64,000 bases of DNA from Auanema rhodensis (taxonomy: Eukaryota > Nematoda > Chromadorea > Rhabditida > Rhabditidae): the NCBI GenBank assembly GCA_964057225.1, contig OZ059898.1, positions 20,561,267-20,625,266 of the forward strand. The letters are read 5' to 3'. Of this stretch, positions 8,776 to 24,200 are shown in pieces. How positions within the stretch are numbered: position 1 is the stretch's first letter; every line of letters starts with the position of its first letter. Below the pieces are notes generated by a model. The model was not told where the DNA came from. It saw only the letters and a list, made by a program, of their open reading frames with translations, and did not search any database. The position numbers and the translations under genes were made by a program.

Positions 8776-11583
8776 AATTTAGCAAAAAGTAGATGTTTTT
8801 AAATTTTTTATTTCAAGACAAAGACGATGGACATTGTTATTCAACGAAAAAATTAATTCTTCAGGGTGAAAATCGAGGATATAAGTGTGAACTTATATCA
8901 GTTGATATCTCGGTGCATTTTTAAGCTAGCGCAAATCTGATAACACAGATCGACGCAGCTTAAAAATCCGCATCGAATGCACTATACTACATTGAGAAAC
9001 GCTTAATACAAAAATTAGTTATGATCGTTTGAAAAATGATGCATTAGTGTATGTTGAGTTTCCATGTACACTCAACATTGCTTCCAAAAACATTTTGACA
9101 AAAATTTTTTCGAAAAATTTCAAAATAATTTAGCAAAAAGTAGATGTTTTTAAATTTTTTATTTCAAGACAAAGACGATGGACATTGTTATTCAACGAAA
9201 AAATTAATTCTTCAGGGTGAAAATCGAGGATATAAGTGTGAACTTATATCAGTTGATATCTCGGTGCATTTTTAAGCTAGCGCAAATCTGATAACACAGA
9301 TCGACGCAGCTTAAAAATCCGCATCGAATGCACTATACTACATTGAGAAACGCTTAATACAAAAATTAGTTATGATCGTTTAAAAAATGATGCATTAGTG
9401 TATGTTGAATTTCCATGTACACTCAACATTGCTTCCAAAAACATTTTGACAAAAATTTTTTCGAAAAATTTCAAAATAATTTAGCAAAAAGTAGATGTTT
9501 TTAAATTTTTTATTTCAAGACAAAGACGATGGACATTGTTATTCAACGAAAAAATTAATTCTTCAGGGTGAAAATCGAGGATATAAATGTGAACTTATAT
9601 CAGTTGATATCTCGGTGCATTTTTAAGCTAGCGCAAATCTGATAACACAGATCGACGCAGCTTAAAAATCCGCATCGAATGCACTATACTACATTGAGAA
9701 ACGCTTAATACAAAAATTAGTTATGATCGTTTGAAAAATGATGCATTAGTGTATGTTGAGTTTCCATGTACACTCAACATTGCTTCCAAAAACATTTTGA
9801 CAAAAATTTTTTTGAAAAATTTCAGAATAATTTAGCAAAAAGTAGATGTTTTTAGATTCCATTTTTCAAGGCAAAGACGATGGACAATGTTATTCAACGA
9901 AAAAATTAATTCTTCAGGGTGAAAATCGAGGATATAAGTGTGAACTTATATCAGTTGATATCTCGGTGCATTTTTAAGCTAGCGCAAATCTGATAACACA
10001 GATCGGCGCAGCTTAAAAATCCGCATCGAATGCACTATACTACATTAAGAAACGCTTAATACAAAAATTAGTTATGATCCTTTGAAAAATGATGCATTAG
10101 TGTATGTTGAGTTTCCATGTACACTCAACAATGCTTCCAAAAACACTTTGACAAAAATTTTTTCGAAAAATTTCAAAATAATTTAGCAAAAAGTAGATGT
10201 TTTTAGATTCCTTTTTTCAAGGCAAAGACGATGGACAATGTTATTCAACGAAAAAATTATTCCTTCACGGTGAAAATCGAGGATATAAGTGTGAACTTAT
10301 ATCAGTTGATATCTCGGTGCATTTTTAAGCTAGCGCAAATCTGATAACACAGATCGACGCAGCTTAAAAATCCGCATCGAATGCACTATACTACATTGAG
10401 AAACGCTTAATACAAAAATTAGTTATGATCGTTTGAAAAATGATGCATTAGTGTATGTTGAGTTTCCATGTACACTCAACATTGCTTCCAAAAACATTTT
10501 GACAAAAATTTTTTCGAAAAATTTCAAAATAATTTAGCAAAAAGTAGATGTTTTTAAATTTTTTATTTCAAGACAAAGACGATGGACAATGTTATTCAAC
10601 GAAAAAATTAATTCTTCAGGGTGAAAATCGAGGATATAAGTGTGAACTTATATCAGTTGATATCTCGGTGCATTTTTAAGCTAGCGCAAATCTGATAACA
10701 CAGATCGACGCAGCTTAAAAATCCGCATCGAATGCACTAAACTACATTGAGAAACGCTTAATACAAAAATTAGTTATGATCGTTTGAAAAATGATGCATT
10801 AGTGTATGTTGAGTTTCCATGTACACTCAACATTGCTTCCAAAAACATTTTGACAAAAATTTTTTTGAAAAATTTCAGAATAATTTAGCAAAAAGTAGAT
10901 GTTTTTAGATTCCATTTTTCAAGGCAAAGACGATGGACAATGTTATTCAACGAAAAAATTAATTCTTCAGGGTGAAAATCGAGGATATAAGTGTGAACTT
11001 ATATCAGTTGATATCTCGGTGCATTTTTAAGCTAGCGCAAATCTGATAACACAGATCGGCGCAGCTTAAAAATCCGCATCGAATGCACTATACTACATTG
11101 AGAAACGCTTAATACAAAAATTAGTTATGATCCTTTGAAAAATGATGCATTAGTGTATGTTGAGTTTCCATGTACACTCAACAATGCTTCCAAAAACACT
11201 TTGACAAAAATTTTTTCGAAAAATTTCAAAATAATTTAGCAAAAAGTAGATGTTTTTAGATTCCTTTTTTCAAGGCAAAGACGATGGACAATGTTATTCA
11301 ACGAAAAAATTATTCCTTCACGGTGAAAATCGAGGATATAAGTGTGAACTTATATCAGTTGATATCTCGGTGCATTTTTAAGCTAGCGCAAATCTGATAA
11401 CACAGATCGACGCAGCTTAAAAATCCGCATCGAATGCACTATACTACATTGAGAAACGCTTAATACAAAAATTAGTTATGATCGTTTGAAAAATGATGCA
11501 TTAGTGTATGTTGAGTTTCCATGTACACTCAACATTGCTTCCAAAAACATTTTGACAAAAATTTTTTCGAAAAATTTCAAAAT
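8776..11583. repeat. Array block M26-M33: A-A-A-C-E-A-C-E
   Basis: Three consecutive A monomers (M26-M28, from 8776, 9127 and 9478) are followed by C-E, then A-C-E. M27 has m283 A and a private m256 A at 9382. M28 is A at the variable segment but has D-like m110 A, m336 T and m348 G, so it looks like an A/D hybrid. M29 has m219 A (cattaagaaac). M31 combines A with m59 A, m210 A and m336 T. Confidence 0.8.
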
Positions 11584-11671
11584 AATTTAGCAAAAAGTAG
11601 ATGTTTTTAAATTTTTTATTTCAAGACAAAGACGATGGACATTGTTATTCAACGAAAAAATTAATTCTTCA

Positions 11672-14600
11672 GGGTGAAAATCGAGGATATAAGTGTGAAC
11701 TTATATCAGTTGATATCTCGGTGCATTTTTAAGCTAGCGCAAATCTGATAACACAGATCGACGCAGCTTAAAAATCCGCATCGAATGCACTATACTACAT
11801 TGAGAAACGCTTAATACAAAAATTAGTTATGATCGTTTGAAAAATGATGCATTAGTGTATGTTGAATTTCCATGTACACTCAACATTGCTTCCAAAAACA
11901 TTTTGACAAAAATTTTTTTGAAAAATTTCAGAATAATTTAGCAAAAAGTAGATGTTTTTAGATTCCATTTTTCAAGGCAAAGACGATGGACAATGTTATT
12001 CAACGAAAAAATTATTCCTTCAGGGTGAAAATCGAGGATATAAGTGTGAACTTATATCAGTTGATATCTCGGTGCATTTTTAAGCTAGCGCAAATCTGAT
12101 AACACAGATCGACGCAGCTTAAAAATCCGCATCGAATGCACTATACTACATTGAGAAACGCTTGATACAAAAATTAGTTATGATCGTTTGAAAAATGATG
12201 CATTAGTGTATGTTGAGTTTCCATGTACACTCAACATTGCTTCCAAAAACATTTTGACAAAAATTTTTTCGAAAAATTTCAAAATAATTTAGCAAAAAGT
12301 AGATGTTTTCAGATTCCTTTATTCAAGGCAAAGACGATGGACAATGTTATTCAACGAAAAAATTAATTCTTCAGGGTGAAAATCGAGGATATAAATGTGA
12401 ACTTATATCAGTTGATATCTCGGTGCATTTTTAAGCTAGCGCAAATCTGATAACACAGATCGACGCAGCTTAAAAATCCGCATCGAATGCACTATACTAC
12501 ATTGAGAAACGCTTAATACAAAAATTAGTTATGATCGTTTGAAAAATGATGCATTAGTGTATGTTGAGTTTCCATGTACACTCAACATTGCTTCCAAAAA
12601 CATTTTGACAAAAATTTTTTTGAAAAATTTCAGAATAATTTAGCAAAAAGTAGATGTTTTTAGATTCCATTTTTCAAGGCAAAGACGATGGACAATGTTA
12701 TTCAACGAAAAAATTAATTCTTCAGGGTGAAAATCGAGGATATAAGTGTGAACTTATATCAGTTGATATCTCGGTGCATTTTTAAGCTAGCGCAAATCTG
12801 ATAACACAGATCGGCGCAGCTTAAAAATCCGCATCGAATGCACTATACTACATTGAGAAACGCTTAATACAAAAATTAGTTATGATCCTTTGAAAAATGA
12901 TGCATTAGTGTATGTTGAGTTTCCATGTACACTCAACAATGCTTCCAAAAACACTTTGACAAAAATTTTTTCGAAAAATTTCAAAATAATTTAGCAAAAA
13001 GTAGATGTTTTTAGATTCCTTTTTTCAAGGCAAAGACGATGGACAATGTTATTCAACGAAAAAATTATTCCTTCACGGTGAAAATCGAGGATATAAGTGT
13101 GAACTTATATCAGTTGATATCTCGGTGCATTTTTAAGCTAGCGCAAATCTGATAACACAGATCGACGCAGCTTAAAAATCCGCATCGAATGCACTATACT
13201 ACATTGAGAAACGCTTAATACAAAAATTAGTTATGATCGTTTGAAAAATGATGCATTAGTGTATGTTGAGTTTCCATGTACACTCAACATTGCTTCCAAA
13301 AACATTTTGACAAAAATTTTTTCGAAAAATTTCAAAATAATTTAGCAAAAAGTAGATGTTTTTAAATTTTTTATTTCAAGACAAAGACGATGGACATTGT
13401 TATTCAACGAAAAAATTAATTCTTCAGGGTGAAAATCGAGGATATAAGTGTGAACTTATATCAGTTGATATCTCGGTGCATTTTTAAGCTAGCGCAAATC
13501 TGATAACACAGATCGACGCAGCTTAAAAATCCGCATCGAATGCACTATACTACATTGAGAAACGCTTAATACAAAAATTAGTTATGATCGTTTGAAAAAT
13601 GATGCATTAGTGTATGTTGAATTTCCATGTACACTCAACATTGCTTCCAAAAACATTTTGACAAAAATTTTTTTGAAAAATTTCAGAATAATTTAGCAAA
13701 AAGTAGATGTTTTTAGATTCCATTTTTCAAGGCAAAGACGATGGACAATGTTATTCAACGAAAAAATTATTCCTTCAGGGTGAAAATCGAGGATATAAGT
13801 GTGAACTTATATCAGTTGATATCTCGGTGCATTTTTAAGCTAGCGCAAATCTGATAACACAGATCGACGCAGCTTAAAAATCCGCATCGAATGCACTATA
13901 CTACATTGAGAAACGCTTAATACAAAAATTAGTTATGATCGTTTGAAAAATGATGCATTAGTGTATGTTGAGTTTCCATGTACACTCAACATTGCTTCCA
14001 AAAACATTTTGACAAAAATTTTTTCGAAAAATTTCAAAATAATTTAGCAAAAAGTAGATGTTTTTAGATTCCTTCATTCAAGGCAAAGACGATGGACAAT
14101 GTTATTCAACGAAAAAATTAATTCTTCAGGGTGAAAATCGAGGATATAAATGTGAACTTATATCAGTTGATATCTCGGTGCATTTTTAAGCTAGCGCAAA
14201 TCTGATAACACAGATCGACGCAGCTTAAAAATCCGCATCGAATGCACTATACTACATTGAGAAACGCTTAATACAAAAATTAGTTATGATCGTTTGAAAA
14301 ATGATGCATTAGTGTATGTTGAGTTTCCATGTACACTCAACATTGCTTCCAAAAACATTTTGACAAAAATTTTTTTGAAAAATTTCAGAATAATTTAGCA
14401 AAAAGTAGATGTTTTTAGATTCCATTTTTCAAGGCAAAGACGATGGACAATGTTATTCAACGAAAAAATTAATTCTTCAGGGTGAAAATCGAGGATATAA
14501 GTGTGAACTTATATCAGTTGATATCTCGGTGCATTTTTAAGCTAGCGCAAATCTGATAACACAGATCGGCGCAGCTTAAAAATCCGCATCGAATGCACTA

Positions 14601-17600
14601 TACTACATTGAGAAACGCTTTATACAAAAATTAGTTATGATCCTTTGAAAAATGATGCATTAGTGTATGTTGAGTTTCCATGTACACTCAACAATGCTTC
14701 CAAAAACACTTTGACAAAAATTTTTTCGAAAAATTTCAAAATAATTTAGCAAAAAGTAGATGTTTTTAGATTCCTTTTTTCAAGGCAAAGACGATGGACA
14801 ATGTTATTCAACGAAAAAATTATTCCTTCACGGTGAAAATCGAGGATATAAGTGTGAACTTATATCAGTTGATATCTCGGTGCATTTTTAAGCTAGCGCA
14901 AATCTGATAACACAGATCGACGCAGCTTAAAAATCCGCATCGAATGCACTATACTACATTGAGAAACGCTTAATACAAAAATTAGTTATGATCGTTTGAA
15001 AAATGATGCATTAGTGTATGTTGAGTTTCCATGTACACTCAACATTGCTTCCAAAAACATTTTGACAAAAATTTTTTTCGAAAAATTTCAAAATAATTTA
15101 GCAAAAAGTAGATGTTTTTAAATTTTTTATTTCAAGACAAAGACGATGGACATTGTTATTCAACGAAAAAATTAATTCTTCAGGGTGAAAATCGAGGATA
15201 TAAGTGTGAACTTATATCAGTTGATATCTCGGTGCATTTTTAAGCTAGCGCAAATCTGATAACACAGATCGACGCAGCTTAAAAATCCGCATCGAATGCA
15301 CTATACTACATTGAGAAACGCTTAATACAAAAATTAGTTATGATCGTTTGAAAAATGATGCATTAGTGTATGTTGAGTTTCCATGTACACTCAACATTGC
15401 TTCCAAAAACATTTTGACAAAAATTTTTTCGAAAAATTTCAAAATAATTTAGCAAAAAGTAGATGTTTTTAGATTCCTTTATTCAAGGCAAAGACGATGG
15501 ACAATGTTATTCAACGAAAAAATTAATTCTTCAGGGTGAAAATCGAGGATATAAATGTGAACTTATATCAGTTGATATCTCGGTGCATTTTTAAGCTAGC
15601 GCAAATCTGATAACACAGATCGACGCAGCTTAAAAATCCGCATCGAATGCACTATACTACATTAAGAAACGCTTAATACAAAAATTAGTTATGATCGTTT
15701 GAAAAATGATGCATTAGTGTATGTTGAATTTCCATGTACACTCAACATTGCTTCCAAAAACATTTTGACAAAAATTTTTTTGAAAAATTTCAGAATAATT
15801 TAGCAAAAAGTAGATGTTTTTAGATTCCATTTTTCAAGGCAAAGACGATGGACAATGTTATTCAACGAAAAAATTAATTCTTCAGGGTGAAAATCGAGGA
15901 TATAAGTGTGAACTTATATCAGTTGATATCTCGGTGCATTTTTAAGCTAGCGCAAATCTGATAACACAGATCGGCGCAGCTTAAAAATCCGCATCGAATG
16001 CACTATACTACATTGAGAAACGCTTAATACAAAAATTAGTTATGATCCTTTGAAAAATGATGCATTAGTGTATGTTGAGTTTCCATGTACACTCAACAAT
16101 GCTTCCAAAAACATTTTGACAAAAATTTTTTCGAAAAATTTCAAAATAATTTAGCAAAAAGTAGATGTTTTTAAATTTCTTATTTCAAGACAAAGACGAT
16201 GGACATTGTTATTCAACGAAAAAATTAATTCTTCAGGGTGAAAATCGAGGATATAAGTGTGAACTTATATCAGTTGATATCTCGGTGCATTTTTAAGCTA
16301 GCGCAAATCTGATAACACAGATCGACGCAGCTTAAAAATCCGCATCGAATGCACTATACTACATTGAGAAACGCTTAATACAAAAATTAGTTATGATCGT
16401 TTGAAAAATGATGCATTAGTGTATGTTGAGTTTCCATGTACACTCAACATTGCTTCCAAAAACATTTTGACAAAAATTTTTTCGAAAAATTTCAAAATAA
16501 TTTAGCAAAAAGTAGATGTTTTTAGATTCCTTCATTCAAGGCAAAGACGATGGACAATGTTATTCAACGAAAAAATTAATTCTTCAGGGTGAAAATCGAG
16601 GATATAAGTGTGAACTTATATCAGTTGATATCTCGGTGCATTTTTAAGCTAGCGCAAATCTGATAACACAGATCGACGCAACTTAACAATCCGCATCGAA
16701 TGCACTATACTACATTGAGAAACGCTTAATACAAAAATTAGTTATGATTCCTTGAAAAATGATGCATTAGTGTATGTTGAGTTTCCATGTACACTCAACA
16801 TTGCTTCCAAAAACATTTTGACAAAAATTTTTTCGAAAAATTTCAGAATAATTTAGCAAAAAGTAGATGTTTTTAGATTCCATTTTTCAAGGCAAAGACG
16901 ATGGACAATGTTATTCAACGAAAAAATTATTCCTTCAGGGTGAAAATCGAGGATATAAGTGTGAACTTATATCAGTTGATATCTCGGTGCATTTTTAAGC
17001 TAGCGCAAATCTGATAACACAGATCGACGCAGCTTAAAAATCCGCATCGAATGCACTATACTACATTGAGAAACGCTTAATACAAAAATCAGTTATGATC
17101 GTTTGAAAAATGATGCATTAGTGTATGTTGAGTTTCCATGTACACTCAACATTGCTTCCAAAAACATTTTGACAAAAATTTTTTCGAAAAATTTCAAAAT
17201 AATTTAGCAAAAAGTAGATGTTTTTAGATTCCTTTATTCAAGGCAAAGACGATGGACAATGTTATTCAACGAAAAAATTAATTCTTCAGGGTGAAAATCG
17301 AGGATATAAATGTGAACTTATATCAGTTGATATCTCGGTGCATTTTTAAGCTAGCGCAAATCTGATAACACAGATCGACGCAGCTTAAAAATCCGCATCG
17401 AATGCACTATACTACATTGAGAAACGCTTAATACAAAAATTAGTTATGATCGTTTGAAAAATGATGCATTAGTGTATGTTGAGTTTCCATGTACACTCAA
17501 CATTGCTTCCAAAAACATTTTGACAAAAATTTTTTTGAAAAATTTCAGAATAATTTAGCAAAAAGTAGATGTTTTTAGATTCCATTTTTCAAGGCAAAGA

Positions 17601-17991
17601 CGATGGACAATGTTATTCAACGAAAAAATTAATTCTTCAGGGTGAAAATCGAGGATATAAGTGTGAACTTATATCAGTTGATATCTCGGTGCATTTTTAA
17701 GCTAGCGCAAATCTGATAACACAGATCGGCGCAGCTTAAAAATCCGCATCGAATGCACTATACTACATTGAGAAACGCTTAATACAAAAATTAGTTATGA
17801 TCCTTTGAAAAATGATGCATTAGTGTATGTTGAGTTTCCATGTACACTCAACAATGCTTCCAAAAACACTTTGACAAAAATTTTTTCGAAAAATTTCAAA
17901 ATAATTTAGCAAAAAGTAGATGTTTTTAGATTCCTTTTTTCAAGGCAAAGACGATGGACAATGTTATTCAACGAAAAAATTATTCCTTCAC
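11672..17991. repeat. 18-monomer segmental duplication, copy 1 (6,319 bp unit)
   Basis: The unit runs from inside M34 to inside M52 and is followed directly by copy 2. Type order M35-M51 is C-D-C-E-A-C-B-C-E-A-D-C-F-B-C-D-C. Rare private markers recur 6,319 bp later: m25 C at 12310, m230 T at 14621, an extra T in the run 15072-15078, the pair m183 A + m189 C in M48 (16681 and 16687), and m241 C at 17090. The exact left edge cannot be placed better than 11672-11835, because the two parent monomers are alike there. Confidence 0.92.
15072..15078 (+). other. One-base T insertion in M43 (7-T run)
   Basis: The run before cgaaaaattt is seven T instead of six, making M43 352 bp. The same change occurs in M61 at 21391-21397, exactly one duplication unit (6,319 bp) away, so it predates the duplication. 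Confidence 0.9.
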
Positions 17992-18253
17992 GGTGAAAAT
18001 CGAGGATATAAGTGTGAACTTATATCAGTTGATATCTCGGTGCATTTTTAAGCTAGCGCAAATCTGATAACACAGATCGACGCAGCTTAAAAATCCGCAT
18101 CGAATGCACTATACTACATTGAGAAACGCTTAATACAAAAATTAGTTATGATCGTTTGAAAAATGATGCATTAGTGTATGTTGAATTTCCATGTACACTC
18201 AACATTGCTTCCAAAAACATTTTGACAAAAATTTTTTTGAAAAATTTCAGAAT
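17903..18253. repeat. Junction monomer M52: E-type 5' part fused to M34-like 3' part
   Basis: M52 starts as E with m89 C (17991), like M70 at the end of copy 2. It continues with m252 G (18154), m283 A (18185), m336 T and m348 G, like M34 at the start of copy 1. M70 itself has m252 C, m303 A and m318 C. The monomer is what one unequal exchange between an E and an A monomer 18 units apart would leave. The exchange point lies between 17991 and 18154. Confidence 0.82.
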
Positions 18254-21200
18254 AATTTAGCAAAAAGTAGATGTTTTTAGATTCCATTTTTCAAGGCAAA
18301 GACGATGGACAATGTTATTCAACGAAAAAATTATTCCTTCAGGGTGAAAATCGAGGATATAAGTGTGAACTTATATCAGTTGATATCTCGGTGCATTTTT
18401 AAGCTAGCGCAAATCTGATAACACAGATCGACGCAGCTTAAAAATCCGCATCGAATGCACTATACTACATTGAGAAACGCTTAATACAAAAATTAGTTAT
18501 GATCGTTTGAAAAATGATGCATTAGTGTATGTTGAGTTTCCATGTACACTCAACATTGCTTCCAAAAACATTTTGACAAAAATTTTTTCGAAAAATTTCA
18601 AAATAATTTAGCAAAAAGTAGATGTTTTCAGATTCCTTTATTCAAGGCAAAGACGATGGACAATGTTATTCAACGAAAAAATTAATTCTTCAGGGTGAAA
18701 ATCGAGGATATAAATGTGAACTTATATCAGTTGATATCTCGGTGCATTTTTAAGCTAGCGCAAATCTGATAACACAGATCGACGCAGCTTAAAAATCCGC
18801 ATCGAATGCACTATACTACATTGAGAAACGCTTAATACAAAAATTAGTTATGATCGTTTGAAAAATGATGCATTAGTGTATGTTGAGTTTCCATGTACAC
18901 TCAACATTGCTTCCAAAAACATTTTGACAAAAATTTTTTTGAAAAATTTCAGAATAATTTAGCAAAAAGTAGATGTTTTTAGATTCCATTTTTCAAGGCA
19001 AAGACGATGGACAATGTTATTCAACGAAAAAATTAATTCTTCAGGGTGAAAATCGAGGATATAAGTGTGAACTTATATCAGTTGATATCTCGGTGCATTT
19101 TTAAGCTAGCGCAAATCTGATAACACAGATCGGCGCAGCTTAAAAATCCGCATCGAATGCACTATACTACATTGAGAAACGCTTAATACAAAAATTAGTT
19201 ATGATCCTTTGAAAAATGATGCATTAGTGTATGTTGAGTTTCCATGTACACTCAACAATGCTTCCAAAAACACTTTGACAAAAATTTTTTCGAAAAATTT
19301 CAAAATAATTTAGCAAAAAGTAGATGTTTTTAGATTCCTTTTTTCAAGGCAAAGACGATGGACAATGTTATTCAACGAAAAAATTATTCCTTCACGGTGA
19401 AAATCGAGGATATAAGTGTGAACTTATATCAGTTGATATCTCGGTGCATTTTTAAGCTAGCGCAAATCTGATAACACAGATCGACGCAGCTTAAAAATCC
19501 GCATCGAATGCACTATACTACATTGAGAAACGCTTAATACAAAAATTAGTTATGATCGTTTGAAAAATGATGCATTAGTGTATGTTGAGTTTCCATGTAC
19601 ACTCAACATTGCTTCCAAAAACATTTTGACAAAAATTTTTTCGAAAAATTTCAAAATAATTTAGCAAAAAGTAGATGTTTTTAAATTTTTTATTTCAAGA
19701 CAAAGACGATGGACATTGTTATTCAACGAAAAAATTAATTCTTCAGGGTGAAAATCGAGGATATAAGTGTGAACTTATATCAGTTGATATCTCGGTGCAT
19801 TTTTAAGCTAGCGCAAATCTGATAACACAGATCGACGCAGCTTAAAAATCCGCATCGAATGCACTATACTACATTGAGAAACGCTTAATACAAAAATTAG
19901 TTATGATCGTTTGAAAAATGATGCATTAGTGTATGTTGAATTTCCATGTACACTCAACATTGCTTCCAAAAACATTTTGACAAAAATTTTTTTGAAAAAT
20001 TTCAGAATAATTTAGCAAAAAGTAGATGTTTTTAGATTCCATTTTTCAAGGCAAAGACGATGGACAATGTTATTCAACGAAAAAATTATTCCTTCAGGGT
20101 GAAAATCGAGGATATAAGTGTGAACTTATATCAGTTGATATCTCGGTGCATTTTTAAGCTAGCGCAAATCTGATAACACAGATCGACGCAGCTTAAAAAT
20201 CCGCATCGAATGCACTATACTACATTGAGAAACGCTTAATACAAAAATTAGTTATGATCGTTTGAAAAATGATGCATTAGTGTATGTTGAGTTTCCATGT
20301 ACACTCAACATTGCTTCCAAAAACATTTTGACAAAAATTTTTTCGAAAAATTTCAAAATAATTTAGCAAAAAGTAGATGTTTTTAGATTCCTTTATTCAA
20401 GGCAAAGACGATGGACAATGTTATTCAACGAAAAAATTAATTCTTCAGGGTGAAAATCGAGGATATAAATGTGAACTTATATCAGTTGATATCTCGGTGC
20501 ATTTTTAAGCTAGCGCAAATCTGATAACACAGATCGACGCAGCTTAAAAATCCGCATCGAATGCACTATACTACATTGAGAAACGCTTAATACAAAAATT
20601 AGTTATGATCGTTTGAAAAATGATGCATTAGTGTATGTTGAGTTTCCATGTACACTCAACATTGCTTCCAAAAACATTTTGACAAAAATTTTTTTGAAAA
20701 ATTTCAGAATAATTTAGCAAAAAGTAGATGTTTTTAGATTCCATTTTTCAAGGCAAAGACGATGGACAATGTTATTCAACGAAAAAATTAATTCTTCAGG
20801 GTGAAAATCGAGGATATAAGTGTGAACTTATATCAGTTGATATCTCGGTGCATTTTTAAGCTAGCGCAAATCTGATAACACAGATCGGCGCAGCTTAAAA
20901 ATCCGCATCGAATGCACTATACTACATTGAGAAACGCTTTATACAAAAATTAGTTATGATCCTTTGAAAAATGATGCATTAGTGTATGTTGAGTTTCCAT
21001 GTACACTCAACAATGCTTCCAAAAACACTTTGACAAAAATTTTTTCGAAAAATTTCAAAATAATTTAGCAAAAAGTAGATGTTTTTAGATTCCTTTTTTC
21101 AAGGCAAAGACGATGGACAATGTTATTCAACGAAAAAATTATTCCTTCACGGTGAAAATCGAGGATATAAGTGTGAACTTATATCAGTTGATATCTCGGT

Positions 21201-24200
21201 GCATTTTTAAGCTAGCGCAAATCTGATAACACAGATCGACGCAGCTTAAAAATCCGCATCGAATGCACTATACTACATTGAGAAACGCTTAATACAAAAA
21301 TTAGTTATGATCGTTTGAAAAATGATGCATTAGTGTATGTTGAGTTTCCATGTACACTCAACATTGCTTCCAAAAACATTTTGACAAAAATTTTTTTCGA
21401 AAAATTTCAAAATAATTTAGCAAAAAGTAGATGTTTTTAAATTTTTTATTTCAAGACAAAGACGATGGACATTGTTATTCAACGAAAAAATTAATTCTTC
21501 AGGGTGAAAATCGAGGATATAAGTGTGAACTTATATCAGTTGATATCTCGGTGCATTTTTAAGCTAGCGCAAATCTGATAACACAGATCGACGCAGCTTA
21601 AAAATCCGCATCGAATGCACTATACTACATTGAGAAACGCTTAATACAAAAATTAGTTATGATCGTTTGAAAAATGATGCATTAGTGTATGTTGAGTTTC
21701 CATGTACACTCAACATTGCTTCCAAAAACATTTTGACAAAAATTTTTTCGAAAAATTTCAAAATAATTTAGCAAAAAGTAGATGTTTTTAGATTCCTTTA
21801 TTCAAGGCAAAGACGATGGACAATGTTATTCAACGAAAAAATTAATTCTTCAGGGTGAAAATCGAGGATATAAATGTGAACTTATATCAGTTGATATCTC
21901 GGTGCATTTTTAAGCTAGCGCAAATCTGATAACACAGATCGACGCAGCTTAAAAATCCGCATCGAATGCACTATACTACATTGAGAAACGCTTAATACAA
22001 AAATTAGTTATGATCGTTTGAAAAATGATGCATTAGTGTATGTTGAATTTCCATGTACACTCAACATTGCTTCCAAAAACATTTTGACAAAAATTTTTTT
22101 GAAAAATTTCAGAATAATTTAGCAAAAAGTAGATGTTTTTAGATTCCATTTTTCAAGGCAAAGACGATGGACAATGTTATTCAACGAAAAAATTAATTCT
22201 TCAGGGTGAAAATCGAGGATATAAGTGTGAACTTATATCAGTTGATATCTCGGTGCATTTTTAAGCTAGCGCAAATCTGATAACACAGATCGGCGCAGCT
22301 TAAAAATCCGCATCGAATGCACTATACTACATTGAGAAACGCTTAATACAAAAATTAGTTATGATCCTTTGAAAAATGATGCATTAGTGTATGTTGAGTT
22401 TCCATGTACACTCAACATTGCTTCCAAAAACATTTTGACAAAAATTTTTTCGAAAAATTTCAAAATAATTTAGCAAAAAGTAGATGTTTTTAAATTTCTT
22501 ATTTCAAGACAAAGACGATGGACATTGTTATTCAACGAAAAAATTAATTCTTCAGGGTGAAAATCGAGGATATAAGTGTGAACTTATATCAGTTGATATC
22601 TCGGTGCATTTTTAAGCTAGCGCAAATCTGATAACACAGATCGACGCAGCTTAAAAATCCGCATCGAATGCACTATACTACATTGAGAAACGCTTAATAC
22701 AAAAATTAGTTATGATCGTTTGAAAAATGATGCATTAGTGTATGTTGAGTTTCCATGTACACTCAACATTGCTTCCAAAAACATTTTGACAAAAATTTTT
22801 TCGAAAAATTTCAAAATAATTTAGCAAAAAGTAGATGTTTTTAGATTCCTTCATTCAAGGCAAAGACGATGGACAATGTTATTCAACGAAAAAATTAATT
22901 CTTCAGGGTGAAAATCGAGGATATAAGTGTGAACTTATATCAGTTGATATCTCGGTGCATTTTTAAGCTAGCGCAAATCTGATAACACAGATCGACGCAA
23001 CTTAACAATCCGCATCGAATGCACTATACTACATTGAGAAACGCTTAATACAAAAATTAGTTATGATTCCTTGAAAAATGATGCATTAGTGTATGTTGAG
23101 TTTCCATGTACACTCAACATTGCTTCCAAAAACATTTTGACAAAAATTTTTTCGAAAAATTTCAGAATAATTTAGCAAAAAGTAGATGTTTTTAGATTCC
23201 ATTTTTCAAGGCAAAGACGATGGACAATGTTATTCAACGAAAAAATTATTCCTTCAGGGTGAAAATCGAGGATATAAGTGTGAACTTATATCAGTTGATA
23301 TCTCGGTGCATTTTTAAGCTAGCGCAAATCTGATAACACAGATCGACGCAGCTTAAAAATCCGCATCGAATGCACTATACTACATTGAGAAACGCTTAAT
23401 ACAAAAATCAGTTATGATCGTTTGAAAAATGATGCATTAGTGTATGTTGAGTTTCCATGTACACTCAACATTGCTTCCAAAAACATTTTGACAAAAATTT
23501 TTTCGAAAAATTTCAAAATAATTTAGCAAAAAGTAGATGTTTTTAGATTCCTTTATTCAAGGCAAAGACGATGGACAATGTTATTCAACGAAAAAATTAA
23601 TTCTTCAGGGTGAAAATCGAGGATATAAATGTGAACTTATATCAGTTGATATCTCGGTGCATTTTTAAGCTAGCGCAAATCTGATAACACAGATCGACGC
23701 AGCTTAAAAATCCGCATCGAATGCACTATACTACATTGAGAAACGCTTAATACAAAAATTAGTTATGATCGTTTGAAAAATGATGCATTAGTGTATGTTG
23801 AGTTTCCATGTACACTCAACATTGCTTCCAAAAACATTTTGACAAAAATTTTTTTGAAAAATTTCAGAATAATTTAGCAAAAAGTAGATGTTTTTAGATT
23901 CCATTTTTCAAGGCAAAGACGATGGACAATGTTATTCAACGAAAAAATTAATTCTTCAGGGTGAAAATCGAGGATATAAGTGTGAACTTATATCAGTTGA
24001 TATCTCGGTGCATTTTTAAGCTAGCGCAAATCTGATAACACAGATCGGCGCAGCTTAAAAATCCGCATCGAATGCACTATACTACATTGAGAAACGCTTA
24101 ATACAAAAATTAGTTATGATCCTTTGAAAAATGATGCATTAGTGTATGTTGAGTTTCCATGTACACTCAACAATGCTTCCAAAAACACTTTGACAAAAAT

